DNA from: Gnetum montanum
Taxonomy: Eukaryota; Streptophyta; Gnetopsida; Gnetales; Gnetaceae
Assembly (NCBI GenBank): GCA_015680685.1
Contig: MNCI01026399.1
Coordinates: 744,889-808,888, forward strand
Direction of reading: 5' to 3'
DNA length: 64,000 nt
In this document: positions 10,117 through 21,849 of the stretch, piece by piece
Numbering within the stretch: position 1 is the first letter of the stretch
Layout of the letters: every line of letters begins with the position of its first letter
Notes under the pieces: model-generated
Told to the model about the DNA's origin: nothing
Database searches by the model: none
Seen by the model: the letters and a program-made list of their open reading frames with translations, nothing else
Position numbers and translations under genes: made by a program

Positions 10117-10931
10117 TGATGGGACGCGATATCGCATTCCTTGCGATATCACGTCGTCCCCCACAATATCGTGTACGTGATATCGCGGTGCACTGTCATA
10201 TCTATAAATAAGAGGTGGCTCTCCCTTGTTTCATCATCCTAGGCTTAGATCGTAGTGAAACTCTGGCAGATTGATCACTCCAGAGATAGAATATTTTCCA
10301 TCTGCCCGCAGTAGGAGTCCTAAAGTGAACGGATCTTTATTCGAGCAAACATTGTACCTGAACACAAGTTTGTGTACGATAATAAAGACGAGTTTCTTGG
10401 ATAAACCTTGCAGTGCATGGAATAGGCTAATTAGGACTTTTATTTATTGTTATTTAATATTTTCCATTTAAATGCTTTATTAGGAATTAAATCTTTCTCA
10501 ACCCTTCTCTCCTAGTTAAGTGCCTCAGTACGATCGCTTCGAGCACGTGCGTTACGCGTGGTGATCCCAGCAACGACTAGCGTTTGGTAACCACGGTTGC
10601 ATTGGTTCAAGGTGTGAATGATAAGTGGGAATGGATGTTGACGCTAGGTTAATTTAGACTTAGTTAGTTAGTTAGAGTTAGTAATTAGTCTCTTCAACCC
10701 TTCACCTCAATAGCATAGGAGATAAAACATAAAAACATATAAAAATCATATACCTCAGACTTACTTAACCATACACCATGACAAATACAAGTAAGTCTGG
10801 GAGGGCAATGAATAATTAACCTTAAGTGTTCCATGAGGCATGTAGGCACTTAGTTTGCGAAGTTCGACCAAATCGCGCATGTTACGCTTGTATTCATATG
10901 GTTGAGTGTAGGGGTACCTCACCACTCATCA
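10117..10931 (+). repeat. 3' LTR of E1
   Basis: Starts TGATGGGACGCG and ends CACTCATCA, followed by the target duplication CATGA. It is colinear with the 5' LTR. The TATA box is at 10203-10210. Outside U3 the two copies differ at only a few percent of positions by eye. Confidence 0.93.
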
Positions 10932-10936
10932 CATGA

Positions 10937-11388
10937 GTTCGAGGTCCTCCTTCATTGTTAAGGCATCACCTCTGGCACCCAAAACATCCTTCATGGTTAG
11001 GGTCCCATAGCATGTCGCAACAATGACTGCTCAGCTGTTGTTTATTGTTAAGGTGCCACAATGTGTTGGCCCCTCACCTACCCGAAGCTTAGTAGTGGAT
11101 AACGCATTAGCCCCTTCTTGTCCAAGGGCCAACCCCCTCGACAACATGGGTAAACTCACTTGATGGCAACATAAGAGGCCCAACAAACACCTTGTAGATG
11201 AAATGGCTAAGCAACAACGAGACCAAAGAGCATTGGGTCCACTGAAACTGGTCCCTATATCTGCAATCCCTATGGCCAAAACAACTAAGGAGGCCACCAC
11301 TAGCAACTCACAACCAAGCACTGAGGCCCTTGTGTAGGCCAAGCCAACAAATCCCAAATTGCCTCCCCACGAAATTCATGTCTTAGGA
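10937..11388 (+). other. Flank of E1, probably decayed Tat-like leader/gag
   Basis: No intact frame. The base composition (many CAA, GCC and ACC triplets) resembles the gag relic that follows, so it is probably the same old element, cut by E1 at CATGA. Confidence 0.3.
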
Positions 11389-12270
11389 CATATGGAAGAA
11401 GTTAAAGCTAATAAAAATGTAAGCGATGGAAAAGACTTCATGGATGCATTAGCCAAGGTTAAGTAAGCACTCAAGTAGAAGAACACAATGTTGAGCCTCT
11501 ATGACCTAATCATGATCTCATCTACCCACTATGAAGCACTAGTGCAAATGCTAACCTCCATTCCTATCATGGAGGACATCTCGGCAGATGAGAATTCCAT
11601 CCATTTCCTCTTGCACCACAAGAATCGAGTTCCACATCCCTAGCATTTTGTGATGAAGTAATTAAGGTCAACCCTGAGAAGGGTGAGGTCATAACAGCCC
11701 CCATGTTTATCACCATATGTGTCGGGCAATGTAAGATTCAGAGAGTACAAGTTGATGACAGGGCAACAATAAACATAATTCCATACATCATCATTAACAA
11801 ACTAGGCCTTGTAGATCAAATTAAGCCAATGAAAACCACATGCTTGAAGTCCTTTAATGGGTCCCGTGTCGTTGTTAAGGGTACCATCACAATAGCCTTC
11901 ATGGCAGGGGAGCAATTCCCCATCACTACCAAATTCATTGTTATAGAAGAAATGCCCAACTTTAACTTAATTTTGGACAGGCCATGGCTGGCCCAATTAT
12001 GAGTTATTTTCTCTTTGATCCACCAAGAGATCCACCTTCCATATGAAGGTGGCAAGGTTATTATCCATGGTGATAACGCCACCCCTTTGGCCATCAATAA
12101 CATAAATATGGAGTAAGGGTTGGAGGTTGAATTCCCTAATGATGCACCTATAGCAGACAATGCAACACATAAGGCTAACACACCCAAACAAGTGGTGGAA
12201 GCCAACGACCTCTCAGAGGATGCCTTTTGGGAAAAATTACCCTTCAAAGTAGTAAGCAAGGGTTAAGGAG
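11389..12270 (+). pseudogene. Tat/Ogre-like gag-protease relic, no RT
   Basis: The frame 11703-12002 reads as the retropepsin region typical of Tat-lineage gypsy elements: VDDRATINIIP (where VDxGSSxNxxP is expected), then FNGS, and LILDRPW near its end (LLGRPW in relatives). The active-site glycine is arginine, so it is dead. Codons after 12002 continue recognisably (HQEIHLPYEGGKVIIHGD) after a stop, as in relatives. Degraded gag codons with stops precede it from about 11389. No RT, RNase H or integrase follows: by 12.45 kb the sequence is non-coding and repeat arrays begin. Either pol was deleted or this is a non-autonomous gag-protease derivative. Confidence 0.65.
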
Positions 12271-12639
12271 ACTACTGAATAGGGCAATCTAGACCCTACA
12301 TGCCCCCTAACCCATAATGGATTAGGAAGTAATTGAGCAACTAAGGTACCCCCTTAGCCTGAAATGCACTAGGTGCCTACCTTCCCTTCACTTCTACACC
12401 CTATGTATTTTACCCTTCACTTACATTGCACTAGTTTATTCATTTACACATAGCTTGATTACTTAGATTATGCATCGTTTTACTTTGTCTACGCGTTTGT
12501 TTTCTTTGTTTATGCATTCATCTGCTTAGTTTACATGCTTGCTCAGTTAGTTCATACTTTTGTAGTTATTAAAAAAACATCAAAATGCACAAAAATCATA
12601 AAAGAAAAAATCACAAAAAGAGAGATAGTAATACGCAGC

Positions 12640-13410
12640 CCGCCATGGTCTTAAACTGGCAACATTGCAACCTACCATGGTCATAAACTAGTAATGTTGT
12701 GGCCTGAAACAAACTTAAACTACTTCAAGGGCCCAAAACGACCTTAAATTATCACCAATGACTTGCTACAGCCTTAAACTAGCAACGCAAGGGCCAGGAA
12801 TGGCCTTAAACTATCGTAATGGCCTGGAATGATCTAAAACTATTATCGTGGCCCAAAATGGCCAAAAACTAGCATCAGCTAGCTATGGCCTTAAACTAGC
12901 ATGGAGCCCATTAAGGCTTTAAACTAACAACAAACTCACTATGGCTCACAATGGCCCAGACTTGCATACTCATAACAAATGTAATAAAATCATCATACAC
13001 CATACTTGAAGCCATACTACATTTAGCATGCAACACCGCACATCACTGAAGCAAGGTAAGCACTCATCCACTATGATGCTAAACTAGCATAACATTCATC
13101 TACTAAAATGTTAAACCGACACAACACTCATCCACTACAACACTAAATTGGCACAACACTCATCCACTATGATGCTAAATTAGCACAACATTCATTCACT
13201 ACGACGCTAAACTAACATAGTATTCATTCACTACAATGTGAAATTGGCACAACATTTGTCCTTAGGTCACAATGTTAAACTGGTACAATGCATCTGCTAG
13301 GACTATAAACTAGCATAGCATGGTCTTCCAAGACCTTAAATTGGATTCACGGTCTACTAGGACCTTAAACTAGCAAGGCCATGGTCTACCAAGACCTTAA
13401 ACTAAGTTCG
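12640..13410 (+). repeat. ~31-bp minisatellite, about 21 degenerate units
   Basis: A core close to TTAAACTAGCA recurs every 28-35 bp: ten units from 12651 to about 12918, then eleven from about 13078 to 13396. Spacers in the first half carry TGGCC or ATGGCC. In the second half they carry CAACACTCATCCACTA, then GGTCTACCAAGACC. It lies downstream of the Tat-like protease relic. Long tandem arrays in the 3' untranslated region are known from Tat/Ogre elements, which fits this position. Confidence 0.8.
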
Positions 13411-14609
13411 TGGTTAGCCACTAATAATTCCTTCCATCCTCCTGCAAATGAGCGATTGAGCATAAACCTTGCCTCCATTCTACACCATGTGGGTGGGCAT
13501 GCTATAGCTTTAGAATGGAGCACTTGTCACTAGTGTAGCCTTTGGAGCACTCACAGCATCTTGGCCCCTTGCCATTTTACTAGCTTTTTGAGCTCTTGCC
13601 ACTGGCCCAACCTTTGGAGCACTTGTAGCATCTTGACCCCCTACATTTTATTTACATTCTGTGTTATGTGGTTTTCCTATCTTCTCAGAGTTGTGTTTAC
13701 AAGATGAAGCTCTGGGTCATTGTGCAAAGGCACATCTCATCGCAACAGCAAGTCACCACAACACTCAAATGTGCACAATTGGACTAGCAAAGCCTCTCAA
13801 GAGTGCACACCCCCTATCCCATTATAGCCTATCCACATCCACTTCCATATTCCAATACCCTCTCATTCCTTGCATAGCCAAGATTGCAAACCTTCTTGGA
13901 TGCTCACGTGGCATGATCACACAAAACCCTCTTCATATGTCTCATCAAACACCAAGCTTCCCAAGGCATTCATAACATAAGTCATCCCATGGGAAGCCTT
14001 TGTTAGTTGGTCAAAGCCCAGGTAGATGTAACATAAGTCATCCCCAGGTGGAAACACCCATCATATAGACATCATGCCATTTCATCAATGGTGAAACAAA
14101 ACCCATCTAGTGATACATAATTCACTTAATGGGAAGCATCTCACTCCACAGTAAGCATTCAAAAAAAAACGGGTAGGGTCACATTCACAAATAGCCCAAC
14201 AGTGCTGTAATTTTGCAACTGACCCAACCCTAAATCCACATTGACTCTCTCATAAACACTCTAACCAGAGGTCAATGTTTTTAGGGGTAAGCCACTCTAG
14301 TGTCATGGTCACTGTTAACTATGTTAACTTTGCATCCTACCTCATGAAACCCTATTTGCACCTCATCTCCCCTTTTATCCCTAGCACATTACCTACACCT
14401 TTTACTCCCAACATAACACTACACACAACACTCTTGAGCATGGTGTAATGACATCCAATCTCACACTAAAGAGCAGTATTGGTGCCAGGTCTACTGTGGT
14501 GTTTTATCATTCTTTGTTGACGTCTCTTGGGCCATTCCTCCAAACGTCAACAAAGAGGGGCCAATGAAACATCACCAAATTTGAACTTTGACATCATGAG
14601 CACAAAATT
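13411..14609 (+). other. Decayed 3' part of the Tat-like element
   Basis: No gene is supported; the 104-codon frame at 13661-13975 has no recognisable content. Phrases such as TTTGGAGCACTTG and GTAACATAAGTCATCCC repeat loosely (13510-13630, 13975-14050), suggesting further old tandem structure. Confidence 0.3.
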
Positions 14610-15045
14610 TTCGAAGTGTTGAGATTACTCTCTCCATTGCCTTAGAGCATAGTCAGCCTCATGTGGAGCGTAGTCAACACAAAGGCAAATTTTGGAAATT
14701 TTTCTAAGTGTCAAGCTAGCCGTTGCAAAATTTTCTAATGTTGAGACTACGCTCTCCACTGCCCTAGAGCATAGTCAAGTGTAGTTAGCATGAAGGCCTA
14801 GTTTTTGCAAATTTTTCTAAGTGTTGAGACTATGCTCTCCACTGTCCCAATGCGTAGTTAAGTGGAGTCAATTGGAAGCTAGTTTTCATAAGTTTTGACA
14901 GGTGCTAAGACTACACTCGACCTCAATTGGGAGTGTAGTCAACCTCTAGTGAAGAGCATAGTTAGCACATAGCCACTTTTTCTGCAAAATTTTTTCTAAG
15001 TGTGGGACTATGCTCTCCCCTAGTCCATAGCGTAGTTAAGTGTAG
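14610..15045 (+). repeat. Irregular 80-120-bp tandem repeat
   Basis: Five units begin with a phrase like AAGTGTTGAGACTACGCTCTCC at about 14617, 14738, 14818, 14900 and 14998. Each pairs an ACTACGCT-type motif with AGCGTAGT or AGCATAGT, so every unit contains a short imperfect inverted repeat. It probably belongs to the LTR or 3' region of the Tat-like element. Confidence 0.7.
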
Positions 15046-16136
15046 TCAGCTAGAAAAGCCACTAACAGCCTCCACAACATGGCAACATCACTTAGCTCAA
15101 CTCCAACTCATCTCTAGCAAGCGTAGTTAGCAAAATACATCTATTTTGTATCCCCTCTTGTCCCTAAAATTGTAACTATGATCTACCCCATGCAAGATAG
15201 TGGAAAGCATAGTCTCCAAAATTGGATTTTTAGGTACCTTGTAATCCTCTCAGCATACACAAATGCAGTTGGCAATGTAGTCACAATCTCATAGTCTTGT
15301 AGAGTTTGGAAGAGTACAGTAGAGCATAACACCACTAGCCTCAATGGAAAGTGTAGTTCAGTGATAACATAGTCCCAACCATCCCCTTTGCCATGTGGCA
15401 TGCACCCTACATTTCACACTAAACCTAGCCCTATAAATACCCCTACCCTTGACATTTTCAGGGTTGGCAAAATTTGAGTGGGAAAATCTTTCAAGGTTGG
15501 CAAAATTGAAGCATTGGCAAATTTAAGGATTAGCAAACCAAAGTAAACTTAAGGAATTTTTGGGATGGAACCAAACATATACTAGTGAAGTTGCAAACCA
15601 CCGTAATCAATAGTACACTGTGGTAGTCAACTCGATAGATGCAGACACCTTGATGGAATGCTAGTCTTCATGGCTAGACACCCCTAAGACTGTGACTACA
15701 TTGTCCACTACACCTATTATACACTGTGTATCTTTTAACCCCTTTTAGTGTTAACTACGCTTAACCCCATTTGGGGTGATGTTCCATTTCTCTCTTTCTT
15801 TCTTTGTATTTTTAGCATTTTTTTACTATTTCATTGCATAGCCATGCCTAAAACTACACTTGGATGGTAATCCCCATATGTGGGCACCCTCATTTTCACC
15901 AAAAACTTGACTATGCTTGACACCATTGACATCACGAACACTGCTCAAACACTTAGCACCATTTTGCATCAAAATCGTGGCTAACCATGCTGGACCTCGG
16001 TTACATCCAGTGAGTCCCTATTCGATCAACAAGACCATTCAAGGCATCCCATCTCTATCTCTAGTAGGCCCTCATGCAGACTCAGGGTTAGGTTGTGCAC
16101 CCGTGAGCCTCATGGTGTTCCAACTGCTAATGTTTT
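15046..16136 (+). other. Possible Tat-like LTR remnant with TATA box
   Basis: CCTATAAATACCCC (TATA at 15432-15439) sits after the repeat block and is followed by an AGGGTTGGCAAAATT-type phrase repeated about three times (15470-15530). This resembles an LTR promoter and its transcribed start. No LTR termini could be fixed. At about 16137 the sequence switches abruptly to Athila-like RNase H. Confidence 0.35.
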
Positions 16137-17700
16137 CTGTCATTACATTAATGTATGCACTTGAAAAATTCAGACATTATGTGCTCAAGCACCCTGTTTA
16201 TGTTCACACAGATCATAGTGCTATTAGAAATCTAATGAACAAACTAGTGGTTAGTCCTAGAGTGATAAGATGGCTAGTTATCTTACAAGATGTTGACAAT
16301 ACCATGATCGATAAGAAGGAAACCAAAAATGTGGTAGTAGATCATTTATTAAGACTACGATAGGAATCCCATGAGAATGATGAACTAGTATTGGATTAAT
16401 TCCTTAATGAAAACCTATATATGAAAACTATAATGATTGTAGACTCACTAGAGAAGTCATGGCTTATTGATTACATAACATATCTCACCAAACAAGAACT
16501 TCTTGTTGAATGGAATAAGAAATATAAGAAATAGTTTCTCCACAAAGTGAAGAGATATATGAAAATCAATAAAAACATTTACAAGATATGCACTAATGGG
16601 TTGATAAGATGATGCATTCTAGAAGAGATTTAATAAAAATTCCTACAATATGTGCACAAAGAACCATGTGGTGGTCTCTACACAATATGAAGGACAACAC
16701 TAAAATTAATGATGGTAGGTTACTTTTGGCCTACCATATCATGGGATGCACACTAATTTGCACAATCATATGAAATATGTCAAAGAGATGGAGGGCTGGC
16801 AGCCAAAAATGAAAGATCATAACAATGGATATAACCATTGGAATCTTTCGACATTTGGAAAATTGACTTCATGGGTCCTATCACATCAACGTCAAATTGA
16901 AAGTCTTACATTATAGTAACAATGAACTATTGTACAAAGTGGGTAGAAGTAATTATAGTTAAGGATTTCATAGCAAAAATAGCTACTAAATTATTTCAAC
17001 GATATGTGGTGAATAAATTTGAAGTACCACATATGCTGATATTTGATAACAGGACTCATTTTATGGGAGCAACATTCAAAAAGCTAACGCAACAACTTGG
17101 GGTAAATCACAAACTAACTACACCATACCATCCCCAAGCAAATGGTCAAGCAAAAGTGACTAACTAGGAGATCCCACAAATATTAACTATAATAGTTAGT
17201 CATTATAGGAAGGATTGGAGCACAAAACTTAACGATGCTCTATGGGCATATAGATCCACCTAGAAACTTCCTATAGAATATTTTCCATATGAGTTCCTTT
17301 ATACTAAACTACCCACACTATCAATATAAGTAGAACTGAATACCATTTCTACTACCAATACACTTGACCTCAATTTAATCTTTGCTCAAAGAGAACATCT
17401 CATGAATCTCAATCTTCTAGACAAAAATTGAGTAGTAGCCCAAATGAGTAATGAAACTCACAAAAATTACTCTAAATATAGACATGATGCTAGGATAAGA
17501 CAAGTGTTCATTAAGCTGGGCAATAAAGTCCTCTGTTATAATCCTAATCATGTCCCTAAAAAGGCTAAGTTTCAAAACTTATGGGAAGATCCATATATCA
17601 TCCATGCTACAGACCGATCTGGTGCCATGTAGGTCTATCATCCAACAACCCCATAGAAGCTAATTCTTATCAATATTCAAGAAGTCAAGTCATACCATGA
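16137..17700 (+). pseudogene. Old Athila-like RNase H/integrase fragment
   Basis: The first frame (to 16360) gives the C-terminal half of RNase H, with YALEKFRHYVL and HTDHSAIRNLMNK closely matching E1. Integrase follows. Of the three catalytic acids, the first is asparagine (MNYCTKW, near 16924), the second is kept (IFDNRTHF), and the glutamate is lysine (GQAKVTN, near 17153). The zinc-binding region is also damaged (HEICQR context at about 16760-16790). At least ten stops, mostly TAG, interrupt it. Protein-level similarity to E1 is clear but DNA identity is much lower than between E1 and E2, so it is an older relative, probably the body of the element whose 3' LTR starts at 29073. Confidence 0.82.
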
Positions 17701-19900
17701 CTTTCCTTACTCTTTTAGAGACACTACCCTATCCACCAAGTAGTTTACCACTCATTCCATCTTCTAGATATCCACTTCTTATGATAGTCACGAGGATGTC
17801 AAAATTAACACTTAGGCATGAGTTTTTCCTTCTAACATTTTTCTACTTTTTACCTTTTTACTTTAATACCAATCTTCATATTCTTTTATACTTTTTCCAT
17901 TTCTTACTCATTTTCTATTCTTTAATATCTTTTAAGTTCTTTCTACATTTTTCCATTCTTATCATTTTTCTACAATTTTTCTCATCTTTCTTTTACATAT
18001 TTTTCTTGATTTTTCTAATTAAGTGTAAGGAATAAGATAAGGTGTAGTTCCAATAATGGGAATTTGACTCTATATAATAAGATCACATCATCCATCCACT
18101 CATTTCCAGTAATAAGATGTTCTTACCATGGACATAATGATATTCTTTTCACAATAAAACTAAAATCAATTTGTGATCATTATGCCTAGAAAAGTGAAGA
18201 AACAAGAGGAAATGAAAAGGATGTGACATCAAGGATATTTGTGGATTCTATAAGGTTGCTACTATAAGTCTTATCTTGATAATTAAGTTGTATTATTTAC
18301 TTGAGTTTTATTCTATGCATTTATTATGTTATTACTATGTCAACCTTACCAGAGGACTACCCTCAAGCATAGGTAACATGTCTTTCTAGTGACATGTTAT
18401 CCATGCCGTAAGGTAGGTGATTTCTTAGAAATTTCAAGGTTTCTTGGACTTGCATTGGTTAAGGGGCTAGAAACACATGTTACCCATGCCCAAAGGCACT
18501 CCTCTATCAAATGGCCAAGTCTCCTTTAAAAATAATGTGTGCTATTAATAAACTACTTCCTTGAACTTTTTTGTCAAGTGGTAATACTTCATCCGTTATG
18601 GTAATCTTGTGATTGTTAGTGATGAGAGGATATAATGTGATGTCACTAATAAGTGGTATGGACTTGGCTTGGATCTTGGATAGAAAAGCTAATGATTACT
18701 TTAACCATATATTACACACAAAATTCAATATGCCTATGGTAAGACACCACATATCTCATTTTCTGCAATCCCTGCTACTCCCATTCCACCTCATTATTAT
18801 AAATAATCATACTTTAATGGTTTTTATATAATATAGTATTATTTTCTCATTAAGGTGGTAATAACATGTATGTTTTGAAAGACATGTATGTTTAACATTC
18901 AACTCCTTGAGTGCTTATGAACACTTATAGGTGTGGTTATACAAGGGCACTAAGGGTTGGAACCTACTTTGGAGGGGATCCACTTGTATAACTCTTGTGC
19001 TTCATATCTAATGACCATTTCCACATCATCTTATACCTCCATAACACTTAAACCATCATTCTTACTTTCCTAAAAACTCAAAGTTGATCGTACCTTTGGC
19101 AATTCCTACCAACCATTTTTAATAAACCTAATCAACCTACTTTACTTAAGATACTTTCTTTCATACAATTTTAACAATAAATTCTCATATTCTAAGCATC
19201 ATCCTTACCGAAGACCCCTTCAAACCACTTCAACATCTTCCAAACTATTCATTTCACTTAATTTCTCAATCAAAAATTGCTCAAAATCTCAAATTTTTTC
19301 ATGGTAATGTCATAGCTACAATGTATTAGGCCCTAATATGTTGCAACTATAATGTCCTTGTTGCAAAAATCTATATATACATATGAGGAGTTAGAAATTT
19401 TTTCATTCTTCCCATTTAATGCCTAGGGAGCTCATGCCATTTTTTAACCCTCTGGCAACCAAATTTCCAAGCTTCATAACTTCCTCACAATAGCTCCTAT
19501 TTATGTGATTATTGAACCCTCTTGATCACAGGACAATCAACTTAGTTGTGGGAGAGAGTGTTGCACATAGTTTATGCAATTTGAGCAAAATTTTTCTAAC
19601 ACCCGAAAGAGTACATTAAGGATAAGAATAATAACAATTAATTAAATCTTGATCAAATAATTGAATAAGAGATAATAAACTCAATCATTCCTTCTAGTTA
19701 CCATTTGAATACACAATAAGTGAGAAAATAACAATTGTGAGAGACCATAATAATTAAAAGATACAATAAATAAGGGTCTCTTTTTGAAATTTTTCTAACT
19801 CTACAGTCCTAATAAGATCCTAAAGTAATAATAAGGATAAATTTTAATCAAATCCAAGAACCTGTGAAAGGATTATGAACTATTAGGAACCTATTTAAAA
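17701..19900 (+). other. 3' non-coding region of the old Athila-like element
   Basis: A T-rich stretch (17820-18000) matches the position of the T-rich array in E1. The stem-loop block recurs at 18933-18983, with GGGCACTAAGGGTTGGAACCTACTT in the same place as the E1 version. No gene is supported. Beyond about 19000 no further similarity to E1 was recognised, so a junction with other old elements lies somewhere after this. Confidence 0.5.
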
Positions 19901-19929
19901 TCCTTGGGTAATCTCAAATGAATCCTTTA

Positions 19930-20950
19930 TGATTGCATATGGCTCCTAAAAGACCTGTAGCTGAAGGACCCTCATAGCAAAGGGGTAAGAAACCTAGAGG
20001 TAAAGGAGAAGTTGGAGAATAGACTTCACAAGCTGAGCAAGATGCTTAACCCTTCAGCATTCATCAACAAACACTTATGATGGAATATTCTACATAAGCT
20101 AAAGTCGAAGCATCACCAGCATAAGAGCAAGGACAACACCTCACACTATCAGGAAAATGTCTCCAAGCTATTCAGGAGAATTCTATCATGCCCATAGTTA
20201 TTGTGAAACCCAACTTCAAACCATTTATGAAGTTTACACTACCAACATTCGAGAGTAGCACCAAGCCTCTCCTATATGGCCAACTCTGTCATGCAGTTGT
20301 AAATGGTATTTAGGGAAAGTCTACTAATTTTGGAAAAATAAACATGATAATGCTCTATCAAAATAGAGGGAATCATAGTGCCTTATTTAATTAAGGCAAT
20401 CAAAAAGGCACAAAACTTTTCAAATGTCGAAGCAAACATTGCACAAATCTACAAGACTCAACATAGATGCAAAGAAGTTTTGGCTACAAAGGGCTTATGG
20501 TAAAGTAGATAAAGAATATAGTGAATTGTACACTAAAGAAAAGATATATTTTAAGATTGGGACTTACCATATTTTTCGCACCAAAATATTAAATAGGATT
20601 TCCACCTATGCTACAAGTCCTTATGGGAAAATTCTAGGAAAACATGGTGCACTTATTATTTCTAGAAATCCAAAGAAGATTTGAAGAGAAGAAGGTAGGG
20701 AAACTCACTTTGTCATTCCCGTGCCTCATTAGAAGGTTGTGCAAGAAAGCAAGAATTTTGGGCTACACAAATGATGTCCTGTGCAAGGCCTAGAATGCAT
20801 CCTATGTTGATATGTCAAAGCTAGTGCCTCCTAAGAAAGATCAATTGAAGAAACTAGCAAGCATTGAGGGAACTACACGATCCACACTAGTAGGAAAAAT
20901 CCCAGCCACAGGAAAGAAGTAAGTAGGATAAAGTGGATCAACACTAGCTA
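19930..20950 (+). pseudogene. Decayed gag-like or plant-transposon-domain ORF
   Basis: From ATGGCTCCTAAAAGACC a broken frame can be followed through many stops. Near 20680-20900 it reads LSFPCLIRRLCKKARI and later MSKLVPPKKDQLKKLAS. That pattern resembles the putative plant transposon domain found in gag-like proteins of some gypsy elements. The open stretch at 20424-20684 is a piece in another frame. The assignment rests on motif resemblance only. Confidence 0.35.
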
Positions 20951-21849
20951 GTGATTGACCAAAATCAAGTGCTCCACTAGCATAGTAGGATTACCAACCT
21001 TCTATGAGCCATCTATAGCAAATAGTATAAACCATTAGTTAGGGAAACAGATAAGTCTCAGGTATATACCAAGTTAAGAACAATCTTGTAAGGCTTGTAG
21101 TATCAATAGGACTCGCTAGTGATCAAATATCATTACAAGTAAGAGAAGATGAGGACTGGGCATAACAAATATTAGGGAAGGCTATTGTTGAAAATATTTT
21201 GATCACAAATGGACTAGAAATCAGATGTTAGGAAGTTTAGTTGTTTACTAAAAAATTGAATTAAGCCACAACGTGCAAAATTTGGCCAATTAAGTTTTTA
21301 TGCACAGAACAAGGTAGAAGAAAGTAAGTTAAATATTGTTTGATTAAATTTAGCCTAAAAATAGTTCCATGTTCAAAGTTCAACAAAAGCTTTAATGACT
21401 AATTTATAATGAAAGTGTTGACACAAGTCTAATTTAGAAAGGTTCCAAGTTTGAATTTCAATGGCATAAAATTTTTAGGCTAGAATAATCTTAATTCATG
21501 GAAAAGAACCACTTGGCCAAGAATAAATTAAAAGTTCAATGGTTAATGGGCATATCAACCAAAGCTGAAGACCAAAATATTAAATATACTTTATCTTTTT
21601 TGCAAGGTAGAGAGGTCCAATCCTGAAGCATCAAAATTAGTCATCTCATACTTCAAATCAGCTTGAAGAACTCTTAGGTTTAAATTTCAATTTGAAATAG
21701 TGAAGCTTATATGGCTAGTGTACAAGATTAAATTTTTGTCCAATGATTCTAAATTCTTAGGTGCTAGGAATAATGTCATACATTTAAGTAATGACTAAAA
21801 GGTTTATAGAATCTGGAAATGGAAGTGAATATATGGTTGGTTGGAAAAG
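20951..21849 (+). other. Decayed repeat DNA, no gene
   Basis: A- and T-rich sequence with no open frame of note. It leads into the tandem block that follows. Nothing else was recognised. Confidence 0.3.

Larger units (their letters stand above)
1048..10931 (+). mobile_element. Complete Athila-like Ty3/gypsy retrotransposon (E1), coding-dead
   Basis: A 9.9-kb element with two LTRs, primer-binding site, gag, protease, reverse transcriptase, RNase H and integrase in gypsy order, then 2 kb of 3' non-coding DNA and a polypurine tract. It is flanked by a perfect 5-bp target duplication, CATGA (1043-1047 and 10932-10936). Lineage is read from the tRNA-Asp primer site, the CX2CX3HX4C-type gag knuckle and the RT segment FMDDFS, all typical of Athila. 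The LTRs differ at only a few percent of positions outside U3, so insertion was fairly recent, yet gag-pol carries more than fifteen in-frame stops and several frameshifts. It could only move with proteins supplied by another copy. Confidence 0.93.

Noticed and set aside
11031-11357. A 108-codon reverse-strand frame
   Set aside because: A shadow of GC-richer gag-like sequence; no motif.
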